Shown here in pieces: positions 17,423-25,330 of a stretch of 55,088 bases of DNA (positions are counted from its first letter, which is position 1; each line of letters begins with the position of its first letter). The translations under genes and the position numbers were made by a program. The stretch is from Acholeplasmataceae bacterium (GTDB lineage Bacteria; Bacillota_I; Bacilli_A; Acholeplasmatales; Acholeplasmataceae). The notes under the pieces were generated by a model that was given only the letters and a program-made list of their open reading frames with translations, was not told the DNA's origin and searched no databases. The stretch lies in assembly GCA_030656435.1 (NCBI GenBank), contig JAUSOA010000021.1, positions 1 through 55,088 of the forward strand. The letters run 5' to 3'.

Positions 17423-18100
17423 TTATTCTATCTCTAAATCCGCTTCATCAATTTTTTGAGAAGCAAATATTACAGTCAATAAGACAATCACAAGCGTTTG
17501 AATGAGGCCGAAGGCGATATCAAATAGCATGTGCAATGCGGGTGTAAATAATAGTGAGAACCATCCAGCACCACGATAAACAACGGTTAAAATCAAGGCT
17601 CCACTGGCAATATTACCGAACAAACGGAGTGCCATGGAGATGATTGGTGTAAATTCACTAATAACATTTAATGGAAACATTAGAGGAATTGGTTTAAATA
17701 TTCCTAAGAAGTGTCTCCAGCTTTGTGAAACAAATCCTGTGATTTGAATCACGAAAAATGCAGTAATCGAAAGTGAAAAGGTAATCGCTGTATATCTAGT
17801 TGGGGAATCTAATGCAAATATCCCTGAAATATTGGATAGAAAGACATAGATTGCCATAGTCAATGCAATTGGCGTTAAAAATCTCCAATTTTTACCAACG
17901 TAGCTTCTAACAAATTTGTTAAGCATGTCAACAAATGATATGATTCCAACCATGAATAAATTGGGTTTGCCCCCTACATCAAGCCTTGCAACACTATTCC
18001 CTATAAAAAACGCGAAAATCGAGATCACAGCCATTAAGAATAATGAGGTTAAGAAGTAATTAGGTAGTGAGTTGATATAATCAAGTATTGTTTGTATCAT
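17423..18100 (-). CDS. atpB: ATP synthase Fo subunit a
   Basis: 225 residues with five to six membrane helices. The essential arginine is in MALRLFGNIASG near residue 157, and the last helices contain FDIAFGLIQTLVIVLL. Subunit a provides the ion half-channels facing the c ring. The start overlaps the end of the upstream atpI-like gene by 20 bases. It is shorter than many bacterial a subunits but complete by motif content. Confidence 0.94.
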   Translation of the reverse strand: MIQTILDYINSLPNYFLTSLFLMAVISIFAFFIGNSVARLDVGGKPNLFMVGIISFVDMLNKFVRSYVGKNWRFLTPIALTMAIYVFLSNISGIFALDSPTRYTAITFSLSITAFFVIQITGFVSQSWRHFLGIFKPIPLMFPLNVISEFTPIISMALRLFGNIASGALILTVVYRGAGWFSLLFTPALHMLFDIAFGLIQTLVIVLLTVIFASQKIDEADLEIE

Positions 18101-18491
18101 TTTCTTCTACCTCAACTTCCTTAGGCTTTTTAATCAGTGGTGTTGAATAAAGGATTGCTCCAAATTTAATCGATGCAATACCGAGTAATAAGAATATATA
18201 AGAATTAATCATGACTTGAGTTCCTAGCTTGTTTGTATCAAAATATACAATCGCAATAATCACGATATAAAATACATAGCGCTGAATCAAATGGGTGACT
18301 AGCTTATAGGATGTTAATTTATTTTTTGTAACCTGAATCATCAAGCTATGGTTAAAAAGGGCAACGGCAGAGCCGAGGATTGCCCAAATAAGATAGTCAT
18401 TAAAAAATATGAGTGTAACCAGTGCTAAGATTATTGAATAAATCAGAGCAATGATGCTAATGACGTGAACGTCTTTCATTGCGTTCCTCAC
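18081..18491 (-). CDS. atpI: ATP synthase subunit I (AtpI-like) membrane protein
   Basis: 136 residues with four predicted membrane segments and a charged C-terminal tail (KKPKEVEVEENDTNNT). Position directly upstream of atpB and the four-helix pattern match the AtpI family, thought to assist c-ring assembly; sequence conservation in this family is low. Its start overlaps the end of the upstream AtpZ-like gene by 35 bases, indicating coupled translation. Confidence 0.75.
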   Translation of the reverse strand: MRNAMKDVHVISIIALIYSIILALVTLIFFNDYLIWAILGSAVALFNHSLMIQVTKNKLTSYKLVTHLIQRYVFYIVIIAIVYFDTNKLGTQVMINSYIFLLLGIASIKFGAILYSTPLIKKPKEVEVEENDTNNT

Positions 18492-18705
18492 TTTTCATAA
18501 ATTGATAGACAGTCATAAACCCGATCATGACACCAAGTGCAAGACCAATGGCAGTGTAATAAATATAGGTATCTCCATCAGGATCAGTTCTTGTTCCGAT
18601 ATAATAACCTAATAATGATAGCCCAATCACAGTAAAAATCATCTGCATGACTACCATATAAGTCATAAATATTCTTTTTGCTTTATTTCTTCTATTTGGT
18701 TCCAA
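18457..18705 (-). CDS. AtpZ/AtpI-type small membrane protein
   Basis: A small protein with a basic N-terminus and two membrane helices (IFTVIGLSLLGYYIG and YYTAIGLALGVMIGFMTVYQ), ending in the charged tail SEERNERRSRH. This matches the AtpZ/AtpI group found at the head of atp operons; some members are linked to Mg2+ or Ca2+ movement or to c-ring assembly. The frame is open further upstream, but that part overlaps upp. I place the start at a TTG at 18703-18705 (82 residues, overlapping the end of upp), which keeps the basic segment EPNRRNKAKR. An ATG at 18666 (69 residues) is an alternative but lacks a good ribosome binding site. Confidence 0.65.
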   Translation of the reverse strand: MEPNRRNKAKRIFMTYMVVMQMIFTVIGLSLLGYYIGTRTDPDGDTYIYYTAIGLALGVMIGFMTVYQFMKSEERNERRSRH

Positions 18706-19318
18706 ATAAACGATCCCCACAGTCTCCAAGACCAGGAACGATATACCCGTTTTCATTTAAGTGACTATCAAGAGCGGCAAGATAAATACTGACATCAGGA
18801 TGCTCCTTCTGCAATCTTGCGACACCCTCAGGACAGCCAACTAATCCGACATAACGAATATCCTTAGCTCCTCTAGCCTTTAGTATCTCTATAGCTTTGC
18901 AAGCAGATCCTGCAGTTGCAAGCATAGGGTCAACAACCAATACAACACTTTGTTCTATATCTTTAGGAAATTTAGAATAGTAAACCTGAGGCTGTAATGT
19001 TTCCTCATCTCTATAAAGTCCGATATGTCCGATTTTAGCGGTTGGGATGATATTATGAATTCCTTCTACCATTCCTAGACCTGCTCTTAAAATAGGGACG
19101 ATTACGATTTGTTTTTCAAGCTCATGAGCTATCATTTCACACATCGGTGTTTCAATCGTTACTGGTTTGGTTGTGAAATCACGCGTGATTTCATAGGTAA
19201 TCAAACCACCTACCTCAGATACACTTTCTCTAAACTCTTTTGTTCCGGTTCTTTTGTCTCTAATACGTGCCATTTTGTGGTCGATTAAAGGATGATTCAG
19301 AATCACTACTTTACTCAT
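18692..19318 (-). CDS. upp: Uracil phosphoribosyltransferase
   Basis: 208 residues, the usual size. The PRPP-binding motif appears as VVDPMLATAGSA near residue 130, and the C-terminal uracil-binding region as GYIVPGLGDCGDR. It converts uracil and PRPP into UMP in pyrimidine salvage. It sits two bases after rpiB and directly before the atp genes, the same order as in Bacillota, although glyA is missing between rpiB and upp. Confidence 0.97.
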   Translation of the reverse strand: MSKVVILNHPLIDHKMARIRDKRTGTKEFRESVSEVGGLITYEITRDFTTKPVTIETPMCEMIAHELEKQIVIVPILRAGLGMVEGIHNIIPTAKIGHIGLYRDEETLQPQVYYSKFPKDIEQSVVLVVDPMLATAGSACKAIEILKARGAKDIRYVGLVGCPEGVARLQKEHPDVSIYLAALDSHLNENGYIVPGLGDCGDRLFGTK

Positions 19319-19320
19319 TT

Positions 19321-19761
19321 CTATTCATTCCCCTCTATTTGTTTTATTTTATCAATTCTCGTTTGATGACGATTCTCAAACGTGGATCCCATAAAGGTTT
19401 TGATGATTGAAATGGCTAAATCTGCTGAAGTTGTTCTTCCGCCTAAAGCAAGTACATTTGCGTTGTTATGCTCTTTAGCGAGTCTTGCAGTCATTTCATC
19501 GTATACTAATGCCGCTCGAACACCTCTAATTTTGTTCGCTGCGATACTAATACCGATGCCTGTTCCACAAATCGCGATACCAAAGTCATAGGGCTCTTTA
19601 GTAACAGCTAGACCAACCTTTTTCCCAAAATCTGGGTAATCAACTGAATCATTTGAATTGGTTCCAAGGTCTTTGTAATCAATTTTTTCGGTGTCGAAAT
19701 AGGCTTTGATTTTTTCTTTTAGTTCATAGCCACCATGATCACTACCAATCACTATTCTCAT
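19321..19761 (-). CDS. rpiB: Ribose-5-phosphate isomerase B
   Basis: 146 residues. The N-terminal GSDHGGYELK, the catalytic-cysteine motif AICGTGIGIS near residue 65 and VLALGGRT near residue 105 are diagnostic for RpiB. It interconverts ribose 5-phosphate and ribulose 5-phosphate, feeding PRPP synthesis and so the neighbouring upp reaction. A GGAGGA ribosome binding site and a promoter precede it; it likely heads the rpiB-upp-atp transcript. Confidence 0.96.
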   Translation of the reverse strand: MRIVIGSDHGGYELKEKIKAYFDTEKIDYKDLGTNSNDSVDYPDFGKKVGLAVTKEPYDFGIAICGTGIGISIAANKIRGVRAALVYDEMTARLAKEHNNANVLALGGRTTSADLAISIIKTFMGSTFENRHQTRIDKIKQIEGNE

Positions 19762-19791
19762 ATGATTCCTCCTCTATCGGACTCTTTAGAT

Positions 19792-19800
19792 ATTATATCA
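19792..19800 (-). promoter_or_regulatory. Promoter -10 upstream of rpiB-upp-atp
   Basis: TGATATAAT on the minus strand, about 30 bases upstream of the rpiB ATG. The A/T-rich region above has a weak TTGGTA at a 19-base spacing. It may drive the whole ATP synthase operon. Confidence 0.5.
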
Positions 19801-19841
19801 TAAAAATATATTTTTATACCAAAATACTATCCCTCAAACGA

Positions 19842-19867
19842 AAGAAAAAAGATGTGTTTGCATCTTT
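19842..19867 (-). terminator. Terminator of typA
   Basis: AAAGATG / CATCTTT stem with a six-base loop followed by T6. The 5' arm overlaps the TAA stop of typA. Confidence 0.8.
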
Positions 19868-21683
19868 ATTCTTGAGTTTCGTTATAGTAAGCTTTCTTTC
19901 TTTCATTGGCTCTCAATATTGCTTTTCTTAAGCGAATGCTTTTTGGAGTTATTTCGATGAGTTCATCATCGTTAATAAATGCTAAACATGCTTCTAGATT
20001 CATAGTCTTTGGTCTCTTTAGGATGACTGTTGAATCCTTACCAGCTGAACGCATATTTGTTAATTGCTTTTCCATCGTAACATTGACGACCATGTCGGTA
20101 TCCTTGTTACATTCTCCAACGATCATACCTTCATAAACAGATACACGTGGGTCTAAAAACATTTCTCCACGGTCCTCTAAACGACCAATTGCGTAGGCAG
20201 TAGTCATTCCGTTATTCAGTGATACTAAGGCACCAGATCTTCTATTTCCAACTGTTTCATAGACCATTGGTCTATAATCTAGGAAGATATGAGATAAAAT
20301 ACCATAGCCTTTAGTCGCTGTTAAGAACTGAGTCATGAATCCGATTAATCCGCGAGACGGCATAATGTAATGAATTCTAGCATAATCTCCATGCTGATTC
20401 ATTTGAATCAAATCGCCCTTACGTTCTCCAAGCATTTCAATAACTGTTCCCATAAATTCTGATGGGCAGTCGATTTGGACATCTTCATAGGGTTCATGCT
20501 TGACTCCATCAACTGTCTTAACGATAACACGTGGACGAGAAACCTGGAATTCATAGTTTTCTCTTCTCATATTTTCAATTAGAATACCTAAATGCAATTC
20601 TCCACGACCTGATACAATCCAAGCCTCAGACATTCCAATACGGTCAACTCTTAGACTGACGTCTTTTTGAGTTTCTTTATAAAGTCTTTCATCTATTTTA
20701 GATGCAGTTACGAATTTTCCTTCTTTACCTGCAAATGGGCTATTGTTTGTTAGAAATGTCATCTGAACTGTTGGTTCATCGATATGTAAGTGAGGTAGAG
20801 CATCTTCGTAACCAACTGCAGTGACTGTTTCACCGACATGAATATCAGGAAGTCCAGCAACAGATACGATATCTCCTGCATAAGCCTCAGGAACTTCTAT
20901 TTTATCCATTCCCATGCTTTGTAAAATCTTTTGAATTCTAAATTGAATGATAGAACCATCCATACGTACACAAGATACTGTATCATTGACACGCATTGTA
21001 CCCTTATAAATTTTACCAATTCCCATACGTCCAACATAATCGTTATAATCAATTAATGCTGGTTGAAATTGTAGTGGTCCTTCAGCGATTTGATTGGGTT
21101 GTGGGATTGCTTTAATGATGGTATCTAAGATAGGTTCCATCTTGATATCCATATCTAAATGAGGGATGTAATTTGCTAACCCTTGAATTCCTGATGCGTA
21201 TAAAACAGGAAAATCAAGCTGATGTTCATCAGCTCCAAGGTCTATAAATAGATCGTATACTTCATTAACAGTTCTTTGTATGTCAGCGAATTTTCTATCA
21301 ATCTTGTTAACAACAACGATTGGTAATAATTTCGCTTCCAATGCTTTTTTAAGTACAAATCTAGTTTGTGGCATCACGCCTTCATATGCATCAACTAAAA
21401 GTAATACACCATCCACCATATACATAATACGCTCTACTTCACCACCAAAGTCAGCATGACCTGGAGTGTCAAGAATGTTAATACGATAATTTTTATAGAC
21501 AATAGCAGTATTTTTAGCAAGGATCGTAATCCCGCGTTCTCTTTCTATATCGTTTGAATCCATGACACGATCATCAAGCTGAGCATGTGCATCATATCTC
21601 TCGCTTTGCTTCAAGATTTGATTCACTAGTGTTGTTTTACCATGATCGACATGGGCAATAATTGCGATGTTTCTTATTTCCAT
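19866..21683 (-). CDS. typA: Translational GTPase TypA/BipA
   Basis: 605 residues. GTPase motifs: G1 AHVDHGKTT (9-17), G3 DTPGH near 73, G4 NKIDRK near 128. EF-G-like domains and the TypA-specific C-terminal domain follow (PSRGLIGFMTQFLT near 420, RLRKAILRANERKK near the end). TypA binds 70S ribosomes and is needed under stress and at low temperature, with a role in ribosome assembly. It is monocistronic here with its own terminator. Acidic and basic balance and length are ordinary. Confidence 0.96.
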   Translation of the reverse strand: MEIRNIAIIAHVDHGKTTLVNQILKQSERYDAHAQLDDRVMDSNDIERERGITILAKNTAIVYKNYRINILDTPGHADFGGEVERIMYMVDGVLLLVDAYEGVMPQTRFVLKKALEAKLLPIVVVNKIDRKFADIQRTVNEVYDLFIDLGADEHQLDFPVLYASGIQGLANYIPHLDMDIKMEPILDTIIKAIPQPNQIAEGPLQFQPALIDYNDYVGRMGIGKIYKGTMRVNDTVSCVRMDGSIIQFRIQKILQSMGMDKIEVPEAYAGDIVSVAGLPDIHVGETVTAVGYEDALPHLHIDEPTVQMTFLTNNSPFAGKEGKFVTASKIDERLYKETQKDVSLRVDRIGMSEAWIVSGRGELHLGILIENMRRENYEFQVSRPRVIVKTVDGVKHEPYEDVQIDCPSEFMGTVIEMLGERKGDLIQMNQHGDYARIHYIMPSRGLIGFMTQFLTATKGYGILSHIFLDYRPMVYETVGNRRSGALVSLNNGMTTAYAIGRLEDRGEMFLDPRVSVYEGMIVGECNKDTDMVVNVTMEKQLTNMRSAGKDSTVILKRPKTMNLEACLAFINDDELIEITPKSIRLRKAILRANERKKAYYNETQE

Positions 21684-21710
21684 AAATACCCTCTTTTCAT
21701 AACCTTACTT

Positions 21711-21716
21711 ATTATA
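21711..21716 (-). promoter_or_regulatory. Likely -10 box of typA
   Basis: TATAAT on the minus strand 28 bases upstream of the typA ATG. A TTGTTT about 20 bases further up is only a weak -35 candidate. Confidence 0.4.
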
Positions 21717-21738
21717 TACTACTTTTCTTAATTTAAAA

Positions 21739-21767
21739 CAAAAAAAGTCTCAAAAACGAAGTCTTTT
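21739..21767 (-). terminator. Possible weak terminator after prfA-prmC
   Basis: On the minus strand AAAAGACT...AGACTTTTTTT forms an imperfect stem with a mismatch, followed by T7. The rest of the 190-base gap between typA and prmC shows no gene that I can support. Confidence 0.35.
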
Positions 21768-21874
21768 GTACTGTTTAACGATGTTATTTCAGTTGCATGA
21801 CTTCTTTTGATGACTATACAGTTGATTTGACCTGATATTACAGTGCTTATAGGAAAATATTTGATAATAATGAT

Positions 21875-22738
21875 TTACTCTACCAATTCTTGATTTAAAA
21901 CTCCACCGATACCAATCAAGGTAAACCGGTCTTTACCTGCTAAATCCTTAAGCTGAATGATGCTTGATTCGGGATAGACAAATGTAGCGTATTTAAGGAT
22001 TTCATCGCTTTGTTGAAAGCCATGTTCAAATGCGATTAAGGCTTTTTCCTTGATAAATAATTTTGATTGTTCGATTATCTTTTTGTAGAAATCTGTGCCA
22101 AGTGTACCTCCATAGAGTGCAACACTTGGTTCTTTTTTGACCATAGGATCGACAATTTCACTGTCTGGAATATAGGGTGGATTTGAGACGATAATGTCAA
22201 ATTTTGTATCTATATTTTGGAATAAATCGCTTAAGATAATTTTCGCTTTTGCTTTCAGATTCTTTTTGTTTTTTGTAGCGACGTTTAAAGCATCTTGACT
22301 AATATCTGAAATGGTTACATTTAAGTTTTCTTCTTCCAATGCAAGTGTTAAACCAATGCATCCACTGCCTGTACCAAGATCTAAAACATCAATTTTTTCA
22401 TTATCAAAATATTGATCATAATAATAAAGTACATGCTCAACTAATTGTTCGGTTTCTCCTCTAGGAATTAAAACGTGTTCATTGACTATTAATTGATAAC
22501 CATAGAAATAAGAATGCCCTATTAGATGTTGTACTGGTATGTGATGGTTAATGTAAAGATCTAGTTTCTCTAAAAATGTTTTTTCTAGTGAAGCATCAAC
22601 TTCCTTTTTTAAGTTTAAAAAGAATTGATGAGGATCTTGATTTGAGAGTTCCATTAAAAGCAGCTTGACTGCTTCTTCCTCTTTTTGTGAATTTTTGATT
22701 TTTTTATAGGAAAGCTTTAGGAGTTCTTGGAATGTCAC
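21875..22738 (-). CDS. prmC: Peptide chain release factor N5-glutamine methyltransferase PrmC
   Basis: 287 residues. N-terminal helical domain, then a Rossmann methyltransferase with the SAM motif LDLGTGSGCIG near residue 115 and the catalytic NPPYIP near residue 180. PrmC methylates the Gln of the GGQ motif of release factors. The GTG start overlaps the prfA stop (GTGA), with AGGAG seven bases upstream inside prfA, so enzyme and substrate are translationally coupled. Confidence 0.95.
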   Translation of the reverse strand: MTFQELLKLSYKKIKNSQKEEEAVKLLLMELSNQDPHQFFLNLKKEVDASLEKTFLEKLDLYINHHIPVQHLIGHSYFYGYQLIVNEHVLIPRGETEQLVEHVLYYYDQYFDNEKIDVLDLGTGSGCIGLTLALEEENLNVTISDISQDALNVATKNKKNLKAKAKIILSDLFQNIDTKFDIIVSNPPYIPDSEIVDPMVKKEPSVALYGGTLGTDFYKKIIEQSKLFIKEKALIAFEHGFQQSDEILKYATFVYPESSIIQLKDLAGKDRFTLIGIGGVLNQELVE

Positions 22739-23799
22739 TTCATTTCTCCTGTAAGCTGACGTTTTTGAAATTCATTTTGAAGGGGTTCTAAAATCAGTTC
22801 TATTTTACCTTCCATAATAACATCTAATCTTTGAAGAGTTAATCCGATACGGTGATCTGATACTCTATTTTGAGGGTAATTGTAGGTTCTGATTTTCTCA
22901 CTGCGATCGCCGCGTCCAATTAGAGATTTACGCTCTGCACCTTCTTTAGCAAGCTGTTCTTCAATCATCGCATCAAATATTCTAGTCTTTAGTAGTCTAA
23001 AAGCCTTATCTTTATTTTCATGCTGACTCTTTCCTTCTTGACATGAAACAGCAGTATTGGTTGGAATATGAGTTAAGCGTACAGCAGATTTTGTAGTATT
23101 TACCGATTGTCCGCCTGGGCCACTTGAGTTAAAGGTGTCAAAACGGATATCTTCCCATTTGATTTCGAATTCAAGTTCTTCAGCTTCTGGCATAACTAAA
23201 ACTGTAGCTGTTGAGGTATGTACTCTACCCATCGATTCAGTTTCAGGAACTCTTTGAACACGGTGTGTTCCAGATTCATATTTAAGTTGAGAATATACTT
23301 TTTTGCCTGAAATCATAAATTCAATCGATGTATATCCACCCATTGCACCTTCCATGGCGTTTAGGATTTCAATTTTCCATCCGACAGCTTCTGCATACTT
23401 AGAATACATTCTAAATAAGTCTCCTGCGAAGATATTACCTTCATCTCCACCTGCGGCGCCTTTGATTTCCATAATAACGTTTTTCTCATCATTAGGATCC
23501 TTAGGAAGTAATAGTATTTTTAGTTTTTCTTCTGTTATATCTAATGTTTCATTTAAATTATCGATTTCAAGCTGAGCCATCTCAAGGATTTCATCATCTT
23601 TTTCACCCTTAATCATTTGTTCTAAATCACGTAATTCCGCGATTTTAGACTTATAAAAACGGTACATTTCTACCGCTTCTTGTATTGCACTAGATTCTTT
23701 TAATAATTTTGTCATTTCTTTGATTCCAAGCGTTCCAGTTGAAAGTTTATCTTGCATTTCCTGTAACTGCTTTTCCATAATCTCTAATCGATCATACAT
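22735..23799 (-). CDS. prfA: Peptide chain release factor 1
   Basis: 354 residues from the ATG at 23799. The in-frame GTG at 23808 lies inside the ribosome binding site GGGTGA and is rejected. The peptidyl-hydrolysis motif GPGGQSVN is near residue 225. The PxT codon-recognition type is seen as RVPETES near residue 182, so this is RF1 (UAA and UAG) and not RF2, which has SPF. The end of the GGQ domain reads YNYPQNRVSDHRIGLT. Downstream gene prmC modifies it. Confidence 0.95.
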   Translation of the reverse strand: MYDRLEIMEKQLQEMQDKLSTGTLGIKEMTKLLKESSAIQEAVEMYRFYKSKIAELRDLEQMIKGEKDDEILEMAQLEIDNLNETLDITEEKLKILLLPKDPNDEKNVIMEIKGAAGGDEGNIFAGDLFRMYSKYAEAVGWKIEILNAMEGAMGGYTSIEFMISGKKVYSQLKYESGTHRVQRVPETESMGRVHTSTATVLVMPEAEELEFEIKWEDIRFDTFNSSGPGGQSVNTTKSAVRLTHIPTNTAVSCQEGKSQHENKDKAFRLLKTRIFDAMIEEQLAKEGAERKSLIGRGDRSEKIRTYNYPQNRVSDHRIGLTLQRLDVIMEGKIELILEPLQNEFQKRQLTGEMK

Positions 23800-23903
23800 T
23801 TTTATCACCCGCCTAACAATATTACCATATTTTTCAGGTATTTTCCACTGTAAACAGCGTTAATGTGCATATTAGAAACATTATGTGTGACTAAGCGTAT
23901 CCA

Positions 23904-23932
23904 CTGGAAAAAGAATAAAAATATGATATACT
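23904..23932 (+). promoter_or_regulatory. Promoter of dps
   Basis: Extended -10 TGATATACT ending at 23932 with a weak -35 CTGGAA at 23904-23909 and a 17-base spacer. AAAGGAAAGGG precedes the ATG. I see no convincing PerR-type palindrome. Confidence 0.5.
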
Positions 23933-23967
23933 ATAGTTGAATAAAAACGAAAGGAAAGGGTATAAAA

Positions 23968-24402
23968 ATGGAAAAACTATATCAGGCTTTAAACAAGCAA
24001 GTTTCAAATTTTAGTGTATTATTTACGAAGTTACATCATTTTCATTGGTATGTAACAGGTCCTAATTTTTATCCACTACATGCTAAATTCGAAGAATTCT
24101 ATGATGAAGTGAATGAACTTTACGACGCATTTGCAGAAAGATTATTGATGATTGGTGGACACCCAGTTTCTAATCAAAAGGGTTACTTAGCATTAACTTC
24201 CCTTAAGGAAGCTAGTGGTACTGAAAAGCCAGAAGAAATGATTAAACACGTTTTAGATGATTTCAAGTTATTGGCAGTTGAGTTAAAGGAAGTATTGAAA
24301 ATAGCTGAAGAGCTTGGAGATGAAGTAACTGCTGACTTAGTCATTGGAACACTTTCAAGTTTTGAAAAGCATATTTGGATGTTGACGTTTACTCTAAAGT
24401 AG
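23968..24402 (+). CDS. dps: Dps-family DNA-protecting ferritin-like protein
   Basis: 144 residues. The intersubunit ferroxidase ligands are in place: His26, His38, Asp53 and Glu57, with the canonical spacing 12, 15 and 4 (motifs LHHFHWYVTG, FYPLHAKFEEFYDE, DAFAERL). Dps dodecamers oxidise Fe2+ with hydrogen peroxide and store the iron, protecting DNA. The N-terminal tail is short, as in Listeria-type Dps that do not bind DNA directly. It has its own promoter and an elaborate hairpin terminator. Confidence 0.94.
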   Translation: MEKLYQALNKQVSNFSVLFTKLHHFHWYVTGPNFYPLHAKFEEFYDEVNELYDAFAERLLMIGGHPVSNQKGYLALTSLKEASGTEKPEEMIKHVLDDFKLLAVELKEVLKIAEELGDEVTADLVIGTLSSFEKHIWMLTFTLK

Positions 24403-24424
24403 TACTCAATTAGAAGATATAAAT

Positions 24425-24518
24425 AAAAATGAGAGTTCTTATGTAATTTTGAAATTTACATAAGACATAAACGAGTGATCATAATAATGATTAACTGTTT
24501 ATTGACTCTCATTTTTTT
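24425..24518 (+). terminator. Nested long inverted repeat after dps, probably its terminator
   Basis: Outer 12-bp stem AAAAATGAGAGT (24425-24436) with ACTCTCATTTTT (24505-24516), then T7. The loop contains a second perfect 9-bp hairpin, CTTATGTAA with TTACATAAG (24438-24464). A simple terminator would not need the 68-base loop. Confidence 0.6.
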
Positions 24519-24649
24519 ATATATTTGAATTGATTGACCACACTTTTTGAACATTTATTGTACAGTTGGTGTCTAATTGAATCTACATACATCACTGGAT
24601 TGTTAGCACAATATGCATACATGTTGGATAATTGACTGTCTCCTCTGGA

Positions 24650-24931
24650 TTAAGTGATTTTAGATATTGTTTTTATATAATCCTTGATCAAAAAAGACAA
24701 GAAATAAGGAAATGTATAAAATTGTTCATTATATCCGCTTTCAAGTACTGCTTTATAAATTGGTTCTTCAATAAAATTGATATAGATGATTTTTTGGTAG
24801 TTCTCTTTTGTAAATTTAAGTATGGATTGAGTTTTACCTACTTGTCTAGGACCTTTGATGACTAGCGGCTTTTTCTCCTTATTGTTTTTCCATTCTAATA
24901 GGAACCGATCAATTTTCCGTTTTAAATACAT
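24650..24931 (-). pseudogene. N-terminal fragment of an AAA/DUF4143-type ATPase
   Basis: 93 residues from the ATG at 24931, with AGGTGA five bases upstream. The start MYLKRKIDRFLLEW and the Walker A motif KGPRQVGKT (26-34) match the large family of predicted AAA ATPases with a DUF4143 domain, which are about 400-450 residues. The match stops after ESGYNEQF, and the remaining 25 residues are A/T-rich sequence, then a stop. The Walker B, sensor and C-terminal nuclease-like parts are absent, so this is a decayed remnant. It lies in the least gene-dense part of the window. Confidence 0.7.
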
Positions 24932-25273
24932 ACGCTTCACCTAAACTTTATCATACACATTTTTAAGCAAATATTCAATCATTCTATCACATTATTATAA
25001 CGATTTTTCTATTGTTTCTCACATTTTTAATGATTATTCAATATGCAATATGTCTTTTTCGCACATTTGATATTTTAAATACATGAATTTTTTATGGACA
25101 TCCGCCTTTGCTTTGGATTGATATCACAGCCCACTGTTTAATTTCCATACCAATCCAGTATATTGTTGTCTTCTAGTCAGATCTCTTACATCCCATTCAA
25201 AATTAATAGTCAAATAGCTTGAGCGGGTGTCTAGGATTGATGTTACATTTCCATACCAATCCACTTAACCCAT
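24932..25273. other. Gene-poor A/T-rich spacer with degenerate repeats
   Basis: About 340 bases between the ATPase fragment and the dnaB terminator. A TATAAT box (minus strand) near 24990 may be the old promoter of the fragment. The right half holds two copies of a 22-base repeat. No reading frame or tRNA is supported. Confidence 0.6.
25136..25263. repeat. Two copies of a 22-base direct repeat 106 bases apart
   Basis: GTTTAATTTCCATACCAATC.. at 25136-25157 and GTTACATTTCCATACCAATC.. at 25242-25263 agree at 20 of 22 positions, with the last 17 identical. A shorter inverse copy (TGGATTGATAT) lies at 25114-25124. The origin is unknown. Confidence 0.65.
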
Positions 25274-25320
25274 AAAAACAAAAAAAGTGCTCCATTTCAC
25301 ATGTGAATGAAAAGCACTTT
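25274..25320 (-). terminator. Terminator of the gdpP-rplI-dnaB operon
   Basis: Minus strand AAAGTGC...GCACTTT with an inner CATTCAC/GTGAAATG extension, then T7. It begins 11 bases after the dnaB stop. Confidence 0.9.
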
Positions 25321-25330
25321 ATGGTTTTAT

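Noticed and set aside
24632..24865. 77-codon plus-strand frame
   Set aside because: Antisense to the ATPase fragment, no ribosome binding site, low-complexity hydrophobic composition.
25136..25263. Possible CRISPR array from two GTTW..ATTTCCATACCAATC repeats
   Set aside because: Only two copies, 106 bases apart, no repeats of regular spacing between them, and no cas genes in the window.
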